From Listeria cossartiae subsp. cossartiae (GTDB taxonomy: Bacteria; Bacillota; Bacilli; Lactobacillales; Listeriaceae), in the NCBI RefSeq assembly GCF_014224155.1, contig NZ_JAASUI010000001.1, positions 1,240,001-1,304,000 of the forward strand: DNA of 64,000 nucleotides, read 5' to 3'. The notes under the pieces were generated by a model that saw only the letters and a program-made list of their open reading frames with translations, searched no databases and was not told where the DNA came from. Position numbers and translations under genes: made by a program. This document shows, one piece after another, positions 8,341-18,539 of this stretch. Numbering within the stretch: position 1 is the first letter of the stretch; each line of letters begins with the position of its first letter.

Positions 8341-9776
8341 AGCGAATGAAATTTAAATATGCCTATCAACTATTTTTCACGCAATTTATCATTTTGCTTA
8401 TCGCTTGTATTATGATTGGGCTGCTTGTCTCCCACTCTTTAAAAGATTATTTTTATCAAAGCCAAGTAAATGACTTAACGAGTTACGGGGAGACGATTTC
8501 GATGGATATTCGTCATTCGCCGCAAGATGCTACGATGCAAGTTTTGAATACGTATCAACGAACATTAGATGTGAAAAAAATCCATTATACAATCAAAAAT
8601 GCCGATGACGAAACGATTTATCCAACTCAGCTAAATCAGCCATTACCTAAGGATTTTTCTATTTCAGCGGATGATAAGAAAAAATTAGAAAGTGGCGAAA
8701 CGGTTAGTAAAAAGATTGATAATCGTTTTAATAGAGAAATGACGATTGTGTACGTTCCGATTATGGATGGCAACAAATTTGTCGGTTCGATTGTGTTGAA
8801 TTCTCCGATTAGTGGCACGCAGCAAGTCGTTGGTACAATTAATCGTTATATGTTCTACACTATTTTGCTTTCCATCACCGTAGCACTTATTCTTAGTGCG
8901 ATTTTATCCAAGCTACAAGTTAATCGGATTAATAAATTGCGAGCTGCCACCAAAGATGTTATTCAAGGCAATTACAAAGCTCGACTAAAAGAAAATAACT
9001 TCGATGAAATCGGCGCACTGGCTATTGATTTCAATAAAATGACGCAAACACTTGAAACATCCCAAGAAGAAATTGAGCGTCAAGAAAAACGGCGGCGGCA
9101 ATTTATCGCGGATGTTTCTCATGAGATGCGCACCCCACTTACAACGATTAGTGGTCTCACAGAAGGTTTAGTCAATGATATTATTCCAAAAAGCGAAACC
9201 GACCGTTGTATCGCACTCATTGACACTGAAGCTAGACGTTTAACAAAATTAGTCAATGAGAATTTAGATTATGAAAAAATTCGTAGCAATAAAATCAAAC
9301 TTCAAAAAACACGCTTTAATGGCAAAGAATTCCTCGAGTTAATTAAAGAGCAACTTGATTACGTAGCGAGCGAAAAAGGCAACACGATTACGGTCGCTAT
9401 TGATAAAGATATGGCTATTTATGCAGACTACGACAGATTAACACAAGTATTTATCAATATTGTCAAAAACAGTGTGCAGTTTACAGAAAATGGTCAGATT
9501 ACTTTAACTGGTACGCAAGATTATAAAGAGTCTGTCTTGACGATTACTGATACGGGGATCGGCATGAACACAGAAGAATTAGAGCAAATTTGGGAAAGAT
9601 TTTTCAAAGCAGATATGTCGCGGACGAATACTGCTTTTGGTGAATCCGGCATCGGACTGTCGATTGTGAAGCAATTAATTGAATATCACGATGGGACAAT
9701 TACCGCAACAAGTGAGCCAAACAAAGGTACAAGCTTCACGATTCGCCTTCCTTTTTTCCAAGATAATGAGCAATAA
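8337..9776 (+). CDS. Sensor histidine kinase
   Basis: A 479-residue membrane kinase. TM1 spans about 11-32, followed by an extracellular sensor of about 135 residues and TM2 at 172-192. Then come a HAMP segment, a HisKA helix with H262 in FIADVSHEMRTPLTT, and an ATPase domain with N-box INIVKNSVQ, ITDTGIGM and GESGIGLSIVKQL. The extracellular domain is larger than in BceS-type kinases, so it probably senses a signal directly. The signal is unknown. The start is set by ATGA overlap with the regulator gene. Confidence 0.94.
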   Translation: MKRMKFKYAYQLFFTQFIILLIACIMIGLLVSHSLKDYFYQSQVNDLTSYGETISMDIRHSPQDATMQVLNTYQRTLDVKKIHYTIKNADDETIYPTQLNQPLPKDFSISADDKKKLESGETVSKKIDNRFNREMTIVYVPIMDGNKFVGSIVLNSPISGTQQVVGTINRYMFYTILLSITVALILSAILSKLQVNRINKLRAATKDVIQGNYKARLKENNFDEIGALAIDFNKMTQTLETSQEEIERQEKRRRQFIADVSHEMRTPLTTISGLTEGLVNDIIPKSETDRCIALIDTEARRLTKLVNENLDYEKIRSNKIKLQKTRFNGKEFLELIKEQLDYVASEKGNTITVAIDKDMAIYADYDRLTQVFINIVKNSVQFTENGQITLTGTQDYKESVLTITDTGIGMNTEELEQIWERFFKADMSRTNTAFGESGIGLSIVKQLIEYHDGTITATSEPNKGTSFTIRLPFFQDNEQ

Positions 9777-9818
9777 AAAAGAACCGCCTTCTAGTCAATT
9801 AGAAAGCGGTTCTTTTTA
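9777..9818. terminator. Bidirectional terminator between the kinase gene and recD2
   Basis: AAGAACCGC and GCGGTTCTT arms with an A run before and a T run after; works for both converging transcripts. The T run reaches into the recD2 stop codon. Confidence 0.85.
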
Positions 9819-12212
9819 TCCTGCCATAAATTGTTCTGGAGTAATCCCTTCCATCCCAATCATTGGATCAATTTCGGTAATATTTTCGGAGGTAAGTATT
9901 CGTTTATTCGTCATTTGTTCGAGCATTACATCTTCGCTCATTAAACGTTCGGAAAGTGTCGTATTGCGTTTATTTTCATCAATTCGTTCTATTCCCATTC
10001 GAAAAGCTTCTTCTTCCCCGCAGAGAATTAGAAACTGTTTACTTCTTGTTACTCCGGTATAAAGTAAATCACGGCGCAACATGCGGTAATAGCTCCGAAC
10101 AATCGGCATAATTACAATCGGAAATTCACTTCCCTGCGCTTTATGAATCGAACAACAATAAGCGTGTGTTAATTGGTTAAATTCTTGCCGATAATAAGAA
10201 ACTTCTGTTTGGTCAAACTGCACGACAATCATATCTTGCTTTTCGGTATTTTCTTTCGCATAAATAATCGAAACAATCTCACCAATATCGCCATTGAATA
10301 CATTTTTCTCTGGTTGATTAATTAGTTGCAGTACTTTGTCGTGAACCCGATACTTAATTTCGCCAAATTGGACTTCTTTTCGCCGTCCTGTATCATTTGG
10401 ATTAAAAATTTCTTGGAGTTTTTTATTTAAAATATCAATTCCCGCTGGCCCACGATACATCGGCGCTAAAACTTGAATGTCTTTTGCTCGAAAGCCTTTA
10501 TTTTTCGCATTTTTAACTACTTGTTCAACGACATCACCAATCTGGTTCACCGTACAATGGAAAAAAGAACGATCTGCTCTATTTTTCGTGAAATCAGCTG
10601 GTAACATGCCTTCTTTAATATAATGCGCCATTTCAATAATCGACGATCCATCTTTTTGGCGATAAATATCTGAAAGTGCCACGGTTGGAATTTGTTCTGA
10701 CTCAAGAATGTCTTTTAATACTTGCCCCGGTCCAACTGATGGTAGTTGATCTTGGTCACCTACGAGCACGACTTGCATATGCGCTGGCAAAGCCCGGAAC
10801 AATTGATTAGCAAGCCAAATATCCACCATCGACATCTCATCAACGATTAAAAGTCGGCCATCAATGAGTCTTTCTGCGTCGTCGTCCATTTGTTCTTGAC
10901 CATTCATTCCAAGCAAACGGTGAATCGTCATCGCTGGAAGCCCAGTTGATTCAGACATTCGTTTCGCCGCTCGTCCAGTTGGAGCCGCAAGTAATACTGG
11001 AAAAGTGGCTCCATCTTTGTACGCGTGCGGATCAAGGCTAACACCATTCAACTCAGCATACAATTCTACAATTCCTTTAATAACCGTCGTTTTACCTGTC
11101 CCGGGTCCGCCAGTAAGCACGAGCATTGGAGACATTAAGGCTTGCTCTAAAGCTTGACGCTGTGAGTCGCCATAGTGAACACCAATTCGTTCTTCCAATT
11201 CCCCGAGAGCCAGTAAAAATTCAGATTGCGGAAATTGCTCTTGATATTCGGTTTGTTTCATCATTCGTTTCACATGGTACGCAAAGCCACTTTCTGAATA
11301 ATATAGCGAAGGCATATAAACACGTGTATTTTCGGTAATTATCTTTTGTTCTTCTGCTAATTTTTCGACTTGGGACACTAAAATACTTTGGTCGATGCGA
11401 ATGCCTTCACTTTCTTCCAGCAAATAGGTCACTTCTCCGAGAAGAACTTCTTGCTCCATATACACATGCCCTTGCTGCATGCAGACAGAATCCAGCATAA
11501 ATAAAATCCCCGCACGAAGCCGCTCTGGATGATTCCCACCAAGACCGAGTTTTCGTCCCAGTTCATCCGCTCGTTGAAAACCAATTCCTTTGACGTCTTC
11601 TATTAATTTATACGGATTGTTTTCTAACACTTCCATTGCATTTTGTTTATACGCTTGGAAAATTTTCATCGATAACTGTGGACCAAAGCCATATTCATTC
11701 AGCCCGACCATCACATGTTCCAAGCCTTGATTTTCTCTAAGGGACGCTAGCAAACTTTCCGCTGCGCCAGATGGTAATTTAGGCACCGTATTTAACAAGC
11801 TTGGGTCCGATAAAATTTTCGTAATCGCATCGTCGCCAATCGTATCGACAATGTTTTCGGCTGTCACTTTACCAATTCCTTTGAAGAGTTCTCCGGAAAG
11901 ATAATTAATTAAGCCGGCGCGCGATTGTGGCATTTCTTTACGAAATCTATCTGCTTTGAATTGTTGACCAAATTTGGCATGTTCCTGCATTTTTCCGTAA
12001 AATGTATAGACTTCTTGTTCGTGAAGTGCTGGGAAAAAGCCGGTGACGATAATATCTTTTTCATCCCAATCCGCATTGGTTTCTTTCACAAGTATTCGCA
12101 CAACAGAAAAGAGGTTTTCGGCATTATAAAAAATGGTAGACAGCATCGTGCCCTTCATGAAAAGTTCTTCTGGTGTATCATCAAATAAGGCGAGAGAGTC
12201 TTGTTCAGCCAT
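9816..12212 (-). CDS. recD2: RecD2-type 5'-3' DNA helicase
   Basis: A 798-residue superfamily 1B helicase. The long N-terminal region carries helix-hairpin-helix-like segments (FKGIGKVTAENIVDTIG; VKGIGFQRADELG), the RecD2 hallmark. Walker A GGPGTGKTT lies near residue 366, DEMSMVD is motif II, GDQDQLPSVGPG is motif III, and the C-terminal HAYCCSIHKAQGSEFP/LLYTGVTRSK are motifs V-VI. RecD2 acts without RecBC in Firmicutes, in fork maintenance and repair. It is upstream partner of no other repair gene here; the TPR gene precedes it by 24 bp. Confidence 0.95.
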   Translation of the reverse strand: MAEQDSLALFDDTPEELFMKGTMLSTIFYNAENLFSVVRILVKETNADWDEKDIIVTGFFPALHEQEVYTFYGKMQEHAKFGQQFKADRFRKEMPQSRAGLINYLSGELFKGIGKVTAENIVDTIGDDAITKILSDPSLLNTVPKLPSGAAESLLASLRENQGLEHVMVGLNEYGFGPQLSMKIFQAYKQNAMEVLENNPYKLIEDVKGIGFQRADELGRKLGLGGNHPERLRAGILFMLDSVCMQQGHVYMEQEVLLGEVTYLLEESEGIRIDQSILVSQVEKLAEEQKIITENTRVYMPSLYYSESGFAYHVKRMMKQTEYQEQFPQSEFLLALGELEERIGVHYGDSQRQALEQALMSPMLVLTGGPGTGKTTVIKGIVELYAELNGVSLDPHAYKDGATFPVLLAAPTGRAAKRMSESTGLPAMTIHRLLGMNGQEQMDDDAERLIDGRLLIVDEMSMVDIWLANQLFRALPAHMQVVLVGDQDQLPSVGPGQVLKDILESEQIPTVALSDIYRQKDGSSIIEMAHYIKEGMLPADFTKNRADRSFFHCTVNQIGDVVEQVVKNAKNKGFRAKDIQVLAPMYRGPAGIDILNKKLQEIFNPNDTGRRKEVQFGEIKYRVHDKVLQLINQPEKNVFNGDIGEIVSIIYAKENTEKQDMIVVQFDQTEVSYYRQEFNQLTHAYCCSIHKAQGSEFPIVIMPIVRSYYRMLRRDLLYTGVTRSKQFLILCGEEEAFRMGIERIDENKRNTTLSERLMSEDVMLEQMTNKRILTSENITEIDPMIGMEGITPEQFMAG

Positions 12213-12236
12213 CTAAAGCCGCCTCCTTTCTAAAAA

Positions 12237-12905
12237 TTATTCTGCTTCATTTTCTAAATCTTGAATGGCATTTAATGCGTTTTCGGCTAATTCATGTGGT
12301 ATACCAGTTGCAAGAGCGCGTTCGAAATATGTTTTTGCAAGTACGATATCGCCTTGCCACGCTAGATAAGCAGCACCAATATTGTAAAGCGCATCTGGAT
12401 CTTCTGGTTTCACAAGCAGTACGCGTTCCAGCATCGTAATCGCATCTTCATAAAAACCGCTTCGAGCAAGTACAATTCCATATTGGAATAATGCTTCCCC
12501 GTCTTCTGGATTTAACTCCACACTTCTAAGTAAATACGGCATCGCTAGCGTTAATTCTTCCATTTGAACAAAGCTCATTCCTAACATGAAAAATAAGTCG
12601 CCATTTTCCATCCCTTGTTTGGTGGCATTTTGGAAGCTATCAGCGGCTTCTTGATAACGTTCTAATTCATAATATAAATTGCCTAAGCTATAGTAAGCCG
12701 CCGGAACCGTATCATCTAGTTCAAGCGCTCTTTTGAAAAATAATTCTGCACGTTCAAAGTCATCCATGGAAAGCAATACGTTCCCAAAATTGATATAACC
12801 AACTGGATCACTTGGATGTTCTTCGATGACTTCTGTAAATAATTTGACCGCTTCTTCTAAATTGCCTTCTTGCATTTGTTTGATGCCTAATTGGTTTTTA
12901 TCCAT
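12237..12905 (-). CDS. TPR-repeat protein (YrrB-like)
   Basis: A 222-residue protein made almost wholly of about six tetratricopeptide repeats, for example EAVKLFTEVIEEHPSDPVGY, AAYYSLGNLYYELERY and DALYNIGAAYLAWQGD. No signal peptide or membrane segment is seen. B. subtilis YrrB occupies the same position beside recD2 and mnmA and binds protein partners through its repeats. The partner is not known here. It is likely co-transcribed with recD2. Confidence 0.9.
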   Translation of the reverse strand: MDKNQLGIKQMQEGNLEEAVKLFTEVIEEHPSDPVGYINFGNVLLSMDDFERAELFFKRALELDDTVPAAYYSLGNLYYELERYQEAADSFQNATKQGMENGDLFFMLGMSFVQMEELTLAMPYLLRSVELNPEDGEALFQYGIVLARSGFYEDAITMLERVLLVKPEDPDALYNIGAAYLAWQGDIVLAKTYFERALATGIPHELAENALNAIQDLENEAE

Positions 12906-12918
12906 TTTCTATTCCCTC

Positions 12919-13659
12919 TTATCTTTCTTGATTTTTTACCGATGTATTCAGCCACGAAATAATCGCATTTGCGACTTGATCTGTCTGTTCGGTTACACTG
13001 ATTGTTGCTTTTCCGTCACCGTGTTGTTCGCCGTAAGCACCAAATTGCGCATGATTTCCGCCTTCGATTGAAACAAAAGTAGTATCTTTAGGTAAGTATT
13101 TTTTATTTTTGTCATAAGCATCTTGATTTAAGACGTCATCCTTTGTCCCAGTAATAGAAATAGCTGGAAAAGGAGCATTTTTGAGTGAACCTTTTTCATC
13201 GGGATAACTGGCTAAGAAAAATGCGCCTTCTAGTTCTGCTTCATTATCGTGTGCGAATCTTGAAGCCATCACACCACCTAGCGAATGACCACCAATCACA
13301 AATTTCTCATCAGGAGCTTCGTCAATAATATCCGCCGCTCGATTTTTGCCAAAAACAGCTAAATTAAGGGGCATTTCGACGATATACGTTTTATAACCAC
13401 TCGAAGCTAATTTGTTTGCAAGCGGTGCATAGCTAAGCGCATCCACAAACGCACCTGGATATAAAATAATACTCATACCAGCATCAGATTTCCGCGGCGT
13501 AAAAACAAGAATGTCATTTTCCTCGAGCACATCTACTGTTTTAGATGAATTTGCAGCATTTTCTGCAATCGTAGAAGGTTCTGAGTTGAAATAAAAATAT
13601 CCCCATATAAGGAGGCAAAATATAACAATCGCACTCCCGAAAATCGCTATCTTTTTCAT
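12919..13659 (-). CDS. Membrane-anchored or secreted alpha/beta hydrolase
   Basis: The 246-residue protein begins with a hydrophobic helix (about 5-25, KIAIFGSAIVIFCLLIWGYF), acting as signal or anchor. The mature part is an alpha/beta hydrolase: nucleophile motif GGHSLGGVMA around residue 117, and SIEGGNHAQFG near 207 holding the likely catalytic His. It belongs to the extracellular dienelactone hydrolase-like esterase group. The substrate is unknown. It is followed by the TPR gene after 13 bp. Confidence 0.85.
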   Translation of the reverse strand: MKKIAIFGSAIVIFCLLIWGYFYFNSEPSTIAENAANSSKTVDVLEENDILVFTPRKSDAGMSIILYPGAFVDALSYAPLANKLASSGYKTYIVEMPLNLAVFGKNRAADIIDEAPDEKFVIGGHSLGGVMASRFAHDNEAELEGAFFLASYPDEKGSLKNAPFPAISITGTKDDVLNQDAYDKNKKYLPKDTTFVSIEGGNHAQFGAYGEQHGDGKATISVTEQTDQVANAIISWLNTSVKNQER

Positions 13660-13731
13660 AAAGGACCTCTTTTCCCTGTTTCGTATAATATTTTACCACA
13701 AAATCTGTTTAAAAAAACGCTTTTGAACAGG

Positions 13732-13770
13732 AAAAAACCGGAGTCTCGTAGAAAACAAGATTCTCCGGTT
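13732..13770 (-). terminator. Terminator after mnmA
   Basis: Minus-strand hairpin with AACCGGAG and CTCCGGTT arms followed by a run of six T residues. Confidence 0.85.
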
Positions 13771-13777
13771 CCAATTT

Positions 13778-14911
<1,134 letters not shown>

Positions 14912-16060
14912 TTATATTTTCATTAAACGCGCTACTACTTCACTTATTTTCGTAGCTGCCGTTTCCACTTCTTCTAAATGATTTCCCAGTCCAAAACTAA
15001 TCCGAACTGTTTCTTGAATCGCTGGATGATTTTCACCAAAAAGCGCTACTAAAACATGCGACGGATCTACTGTCCCCGCCGTGCATGCCGAACCACTCGA
15101 AACGGCAATTCCTTCCATATCTAAATTCATTAATAATTGTTCAATCGAAACGCCCGGAAAACGCACGCTAAAAACATGCGGTAAAGTGTTCGCTTCTAAA
15201 CCATTCACTTCAAAATCAAGCTCAGCCGAACGCCAAATTTCTGCCATCCGTTTTTTAAAGGAAACATATTCCTCGTTTTTCAGTTCGCGTTCATTTGTCA
15301 TAATGGTAGAAGCTGCACTAAACCCACAAATCCCCGCTAAGTTTTCTGTACCAGCGCGTCGTTTTCGTTCTTGTTCGCCGCCGTGCATTTGATACGCAAG
15401 ACGCGTCCCATTTTTGACGTATAAAAAACCTACGCCGCGTGGTCCGTTTATTTTATGAGAAGAAGTAGTTAATAAATCTACTCCAAGTTCTGTTACATCT
15501 ATATTTAATAGCCCGTAAGCTTGTACTGCATCAGTGTGGAAAATGGCTTGATGTTCGCTTAACGCCGCGCCAATCTCCGCAATCGGCTGAATCGAGCCAA
15601 TTTCATTATTACCGTACATGATGGAAACGAGAATTGTATCTGGTCGTAAAGCTTTCTCTACGCTCTCTGTTGACACGATTCCATGCTCATCTACTGGCAA
15701 GTAAGTCACTTCAAAGCCTTGAGTCTCAAGATATTCACATGTTTTTAAAACAGCATGATGCTCAATCTGAGAAGTAATAATGTGTTTTCCGTTTTCTTGA
15801 TGTGCCAAAGCCGTTCCAATAAGTGCCAAATTATCGCCTTCTGTACCGCCGCTTGTAAAAATAATTTCTTTTTCTGTAGCGTGGATACTTTTAGCAATTG
15901 TGTGACGAGCTTCATCCAATGCTTTTCTTGCCTCTCGTCCAGCGTAATGAATACTGGAAGGATTGCCGTACGTATTAGTGATTGCGCCAAGCATTGTTTG
16001 GATAACTTCTGGATGAATTGGACTTGTCGCAGCATGGTCTAAGTAAATTCTGTTTTCCAT
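14912..16060 (-). CDS. Cysteine desulfurase (IscS/NifS family, sulfur donor for MnmA)
   Basis: A 382-residue class V aminotransferase-fold enzyme. The PLP lysine is K203 in SSHKINGPRG, and the catalytic cysteine lies in SSGSACTAG near 328. HTDAVQAYG near 176 contacts PLP. It converts Cys to Ala, passing persulfide to an acceptor. Its coupling to mnmA, as for B. subtilis YrvO, suggests a dedicated role in tRNA thiolation rather than general Fe-S assembly. Confidence 0.95.
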   Translation of the reverse strand: MENRIYLDHAATSPIHPEVIQTMLGAITNTYGNPSSIHYAGREARKALDEARHTIAKSIHATEKEIIFTSGGTEGDNLALIGTALAHQENGKHIITSQIEHHAVLKTCEYLETQGFEVTYLPVDEHGIVSTESVEKALRPDTILVSIMYGNNEIGSIQPIAEIGAALSEHQAIFHTDAVQAYGLLNIDVTELGVDLLTTSSHKINGPRGVGFLYVKNGTRLAYQMHGGEQERKRRAGTENLAGICGFSAASTIMTNERELKNEEYVSFKKRMAEIWRSAELDFEVNGLEANTLPHVFSVRFPGVSIEQLLMNLDMEGIAVSSGSACTAGTVDPSHVLVALFGENHPAIQETVRISFGLGNHLEEVETAATKISEVVARLMKI

Positions 16061-16169
16061 TTTTTATCGCGTCCTTTTTTGTAGACGAATTCCTGTTCGC
16101 CGTTAATCGTTTCTTATTGTAACAGCAATACTCCTGTAAAGTAAAGAGGAATAACTCCTATTTACACGC

Positions 16170-16332
16170 AAAAAAGAAACCCCAATCGTACCGTTTAGGA
16201 TTCCCTTCCTTTGAACCCGCTCTCAATTAAAGCAGGTGGGTGCTCTGTCTAACGGTTTGCACTTCCTCGTGTGAAGGCATGTGCGCCGCGCCGGAACTCC
16301 AAGCTCCCTAGGTATAAAAAATTGTTCGGTTC
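16170..16332 (-). ncRNA. ssrS: Probable 6S RNA
   Basis: The gap between rarA and the desulfurase gene holds a GC-richer, highly structured stretch without a good ORF. Read on the minus strand, a GAACCGA start can pair with TTGGGGTTTC at the end. Inside are further arms, such as CACCCACCTGCT against AGCGGGTTC and ACCGTTAG against CTAAACGGT, and the transcript ends in a T run (16175-16170). A long, mostly paired rod with a central bubble is the 6S shape, and I recall 6S near this locus in Listeria. The ends are approximate; TATATT at 16341-16336 is a possible -10. Confidence 0.72.
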
Positions 16333-16439
16333 AAAAATATAGGAACTATATCGAATACATTAGGGTTTCTTTTCTTCATTTAGAATACCATAGGAAAGAC
16401 GAAATTTCAATGTTAGCGACTTTTCATTTGGCACTTTTT

Positions 16440-17723
16440 TTATTCTTTTTTTGCTTTGTTTTCGTTAATTTTTTGGTACACGCCGGCAATTGTTTGCTCA
16501 AATTTAGAAGTAAATTTTGGCTCATAATATAATTTCTTTTTGAGTCGATCTGGTAAATATTGTTGATCAACCCACGCGTTCTCATAATTATGCGGGTATT
16601 TATAGTCAATCGCTCGACCAAGTTTTTGCGCCCCGGAGTAATGGCCATCACGCAAATGGTCCGGCACTTCCCCGCTATTTCCTTGGCGAATGTCTGCTAA
16701 CGCGGCATCAATCGCCATAATAGCTGAATTGGATTTCGGTGATAAACATAGCTCGATTACCGCATTTGCAAGCGGGATTCGTGCTTCTGGAAAGCCGACT
16801 TTTTCTGCAGTTTGAATCGCGGCTAATGTATGTGCGCCCGCTTGTGGATTAGCCAAGCCAATATCTTCGTATGCCATAACAAGCATTCTTCTACTAATAC
16901 TCACTAAATCCCCAGCTTCTATCAAACGTCCCATATAATGGAGTGCAGCATTGACATCACTACCTCGAACTGATTTTTGAAACGCACTTAGCACATCATA
17001 ATGCGCATCTCCGTCTTTATCATGTGCGAGACTTTTCTTTTGTAAGCACTCTTCTGCTACCTCCACTGTAATATGAATAACTCCAGCTTCGTTTGGTTCG
17101 GATGAAATAACTGCTAACTCGAGGGCATTCAGCGCACTACGCACATCGCCATTACTAGCCGTTGCAAAGTGTTTTTTCGCTACTTCATCTATTTCTACTT
17201 CATAATTCCCGAGTCCTCGTTCTTTATCTCTAAGCGCTCGGTCCATCGTTATCATAATGTCTTCTACCGTCAAAGGCTTTAATTCGAAAATTTGTGTTCT
17301 GCTTCGAATAGCCGGATTAATGGCGATATATGGATTACTTGTCGTCGCGCCTATTAAAATGATTGCACCACTTTCCAGTAAAGGAAGCAAAAAATCTTGT
17401 TTGGCTTTATCTAAACGATGTACTTCATCCAAAAGCAGAATTACCGTACCGCTCATTTTTGCTTCAGCAGCCACTACTTCCATATCTTTTTTATTATTCG
17501 TTACTGCATTTAATGTACGAAAAGCATATTTCGTACTACCAGCAATCGCGCTTGCAATCGAGGTTTTTCCAATTCCAGGCGGTCCATATAATATCATAGA
17601 AGATAATTGTTTTGCTTTGACCATCCGGTAAATAATTTTATCTTTACCGACTAAATGCGTTTGTCCCACGATTTCATCTAGTGCTTTTGGGCGCATCCGG
17701 TAAGCTAAAGGTTGAATTGCCAT
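16440..17723 (-). CDS. rarA: Replication-associated recombination protein RarA (AAA+ ATPase)
   Basis: A 427-residue RarA/MgsA/WRNIP1 protein. Walker A GPPGIGKTS at 47-55, Walker B LLLDEVHR near 97, sensor-like GATTSNP, and the C-terminal tetramerisation region with YPHNYENAWVDQQYLP. It acts at stalled replication forks. The ATG at 17723 has AAGGAG upstream. It is divergent from cymR and lies just upstream of the 6S RNA candidate. Confidence 0.96.
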   Translation of the reverse strand: MAIQPLAYRMRPKALDEIVGQTHLVGKDKIIYRMVKAKQLSSMILYGPPGIGKTSIASAIAGSTKYAFRTLNAVTNNKKDMEVVAAEAKMSGTVILLLDEVHRLDKAKQDFLLPLLESGAIILIGATTSNPYIAINPAIRSRTQIFELKPLTVEDIMITMDRALRDKERGLGNYEVEIDEVAKKHFATASNGDVRSALNALELAVISSEPNEAGVIHITVEVAEECLQKKSLAHDKDGDAHYDVLSAFQKSVRGSDVNAALHYMGRLIEAGDLVSISRRMLVMAYEDIGLANPQAGAHTLAAIQTAEKVGFPEARIPLANAVIELCLSPKSNSAIMAIDAALADIRQGNSGEVPDHLRDGHYSGAQKLGRAIDYKYPHNYENAWVDQQYLPDRLKKKLYYEPKFTSKFEQTIAGVYQKINENKAKKE

Positions 17724-17798
17724 ATAACCGCTCCTTCTTATTTTGCTTGTTTTCTATTATAACATAAGAACATCTGTGCGTTCACCTACTTGTTTCCT

Positions 17799-17827
17799 TT
17801 GCCTTCTTTCTGTAATTCCGATATAAT
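17799..17827 (+). promoter_or_regulatory. cymR promoter
   Basis: TTGCCT (17799-17804), 17-bp spacer and perfect TATAAT (17822-17827) before the cymR start at 17873. Confidence 0.7.
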
Positions 17828-17872
17828 AGATGCGGTATAAGCGGTTTCGAAATTACTGGAGGTTAAATAAAA

Positions 17873-18295
17873 ATGAAAATCACAACAAAAGGTCGTTATG
17901 GCCTAACAATAACATTAGAATTAGCAAAAAGAATTGGCGATGGCCCTATTTCCCTTCGCAGCATCGCTCAAGATAAAAATTTATCCGAACATTATTTAGA
18001 ACAATTAATCGGACCATTACGTAATGCAGGAATTGTCAAAAGTATCCGCGGGGCGCACGGTGGATATGTGTTAAATGGTGATCCAGAAAAAATTACGGCT
18101 GGCGATATTATTCGCACGCTGGAAGGCCCTATCGTACTTGTCGAGAGTATGGAAGACGAGGAAGCGGCACAACGCGAACTATGGACCCGCATGCGTAATG
18201 CTGTCCGCGATGTATTAGATCAAACGACACTTGCTGACTTATTAAAACATTCGACAGACTCCGAACTATCGGATGGTTACATGTTTTATATTTAA
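17873..18295 (+). CDS. cymR: CymR-like Rrf2 family repressor of cysteine metabolism
   Basis: A 140-residue Rrf2 winged-helix regulator: MKITTKGRYGLTITLELA and NLSEHYLEQLIGPLRNAGIV form the DNA-binding domain, then RGAHGGYVL. There is no cysteine in the protein, so it cannot ligate an Fe-S cluster as IscR does; this fits CymR, which works with CysK to repress cysteine uptake and synthesis genes. It stands next to the desulfurase/mnmA region but on the opposite strand. GGAGG precedes the ATG. Confidence 0.9.
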   Translation: MKITTKGRYGLTITLELAKRIGDGPISLRSIAQDKNLSEHYLEQLIGPLRNAGIVKSIRGAHGGYVLNGDPEKITAGDIIRTLEGPIVLVESMEDEEAAQRELWTRMRNAVRDVLDQTTLADLLKHSTDSELSDGYMFYI

Positions 18296-18296
18296 T

Positions 18297-18328
18297 GAAA
18301 AAAGCCTATTTCCGAATAGGCTTTTCAT
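18297..18328 (+). terminator. Terminator after cymR
   Basis: AAAAGCCTATT and AATAGGCTTTT arms with a short loop and trailing T residues. Confidence 0.85.
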
Positions 18329-18413
18329 CTGCCATTTAAACGGAATTTCCACCTCTCTATTTGTCTGATTATTCTGAAATGAACCCGAAAAGCAATCAAT
18401 TGAAAACGCTATA

Positions 18414-18430
18414 TGTTAGATTATCTAACC
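18414..18430. promoter_or_regulatory. Upstream GlnR/TnrA-type operator of amtB
   Basis: TGTTAGATTATCTAACC matches TGTNA-N7-TNACA except for the last base. It lies about 40 bp upstream of the -35. Confidence 0.75.
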
Positions 18431-18456
18431 AAATTAATTGAATTGATAAAATATTC

Positions 18457-18484
18457 TTGCCTTTATTTGAATATAGTGTATGAT
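18457..18484 (+). promoter_or_regulatory. amtB promoter
   Basis: TTGCCT (18457-18462), a 16-bp spacer and TATGAT (18479-18484), placed between the two GlnR-type operators. Confidence 0.55.
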
Positions 18485-18507
18485 GAACGCATAAATAAAA
18501 TAAATCA

Positions 18508-18524
18508 TGTTAGCTTATCTAACA
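18508..18524. promoter_or_regulatory. Downstream GlnR/TnrA-type operator of amtB
   Basis: TGTTAGCTTATCTAACA is a full match to TGTNA-N7-TNACA, a near-perfect palindrome. It lies just after the predicted start of transcription and directly before the ribosome site, where binding would block transcription. Centre-to-centre distance to the upstream site is 94 bp, about nine helical turns. Confidence 0.82.
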
Positions 18525-18539
18525 AAAGGAGAGTTGAGT

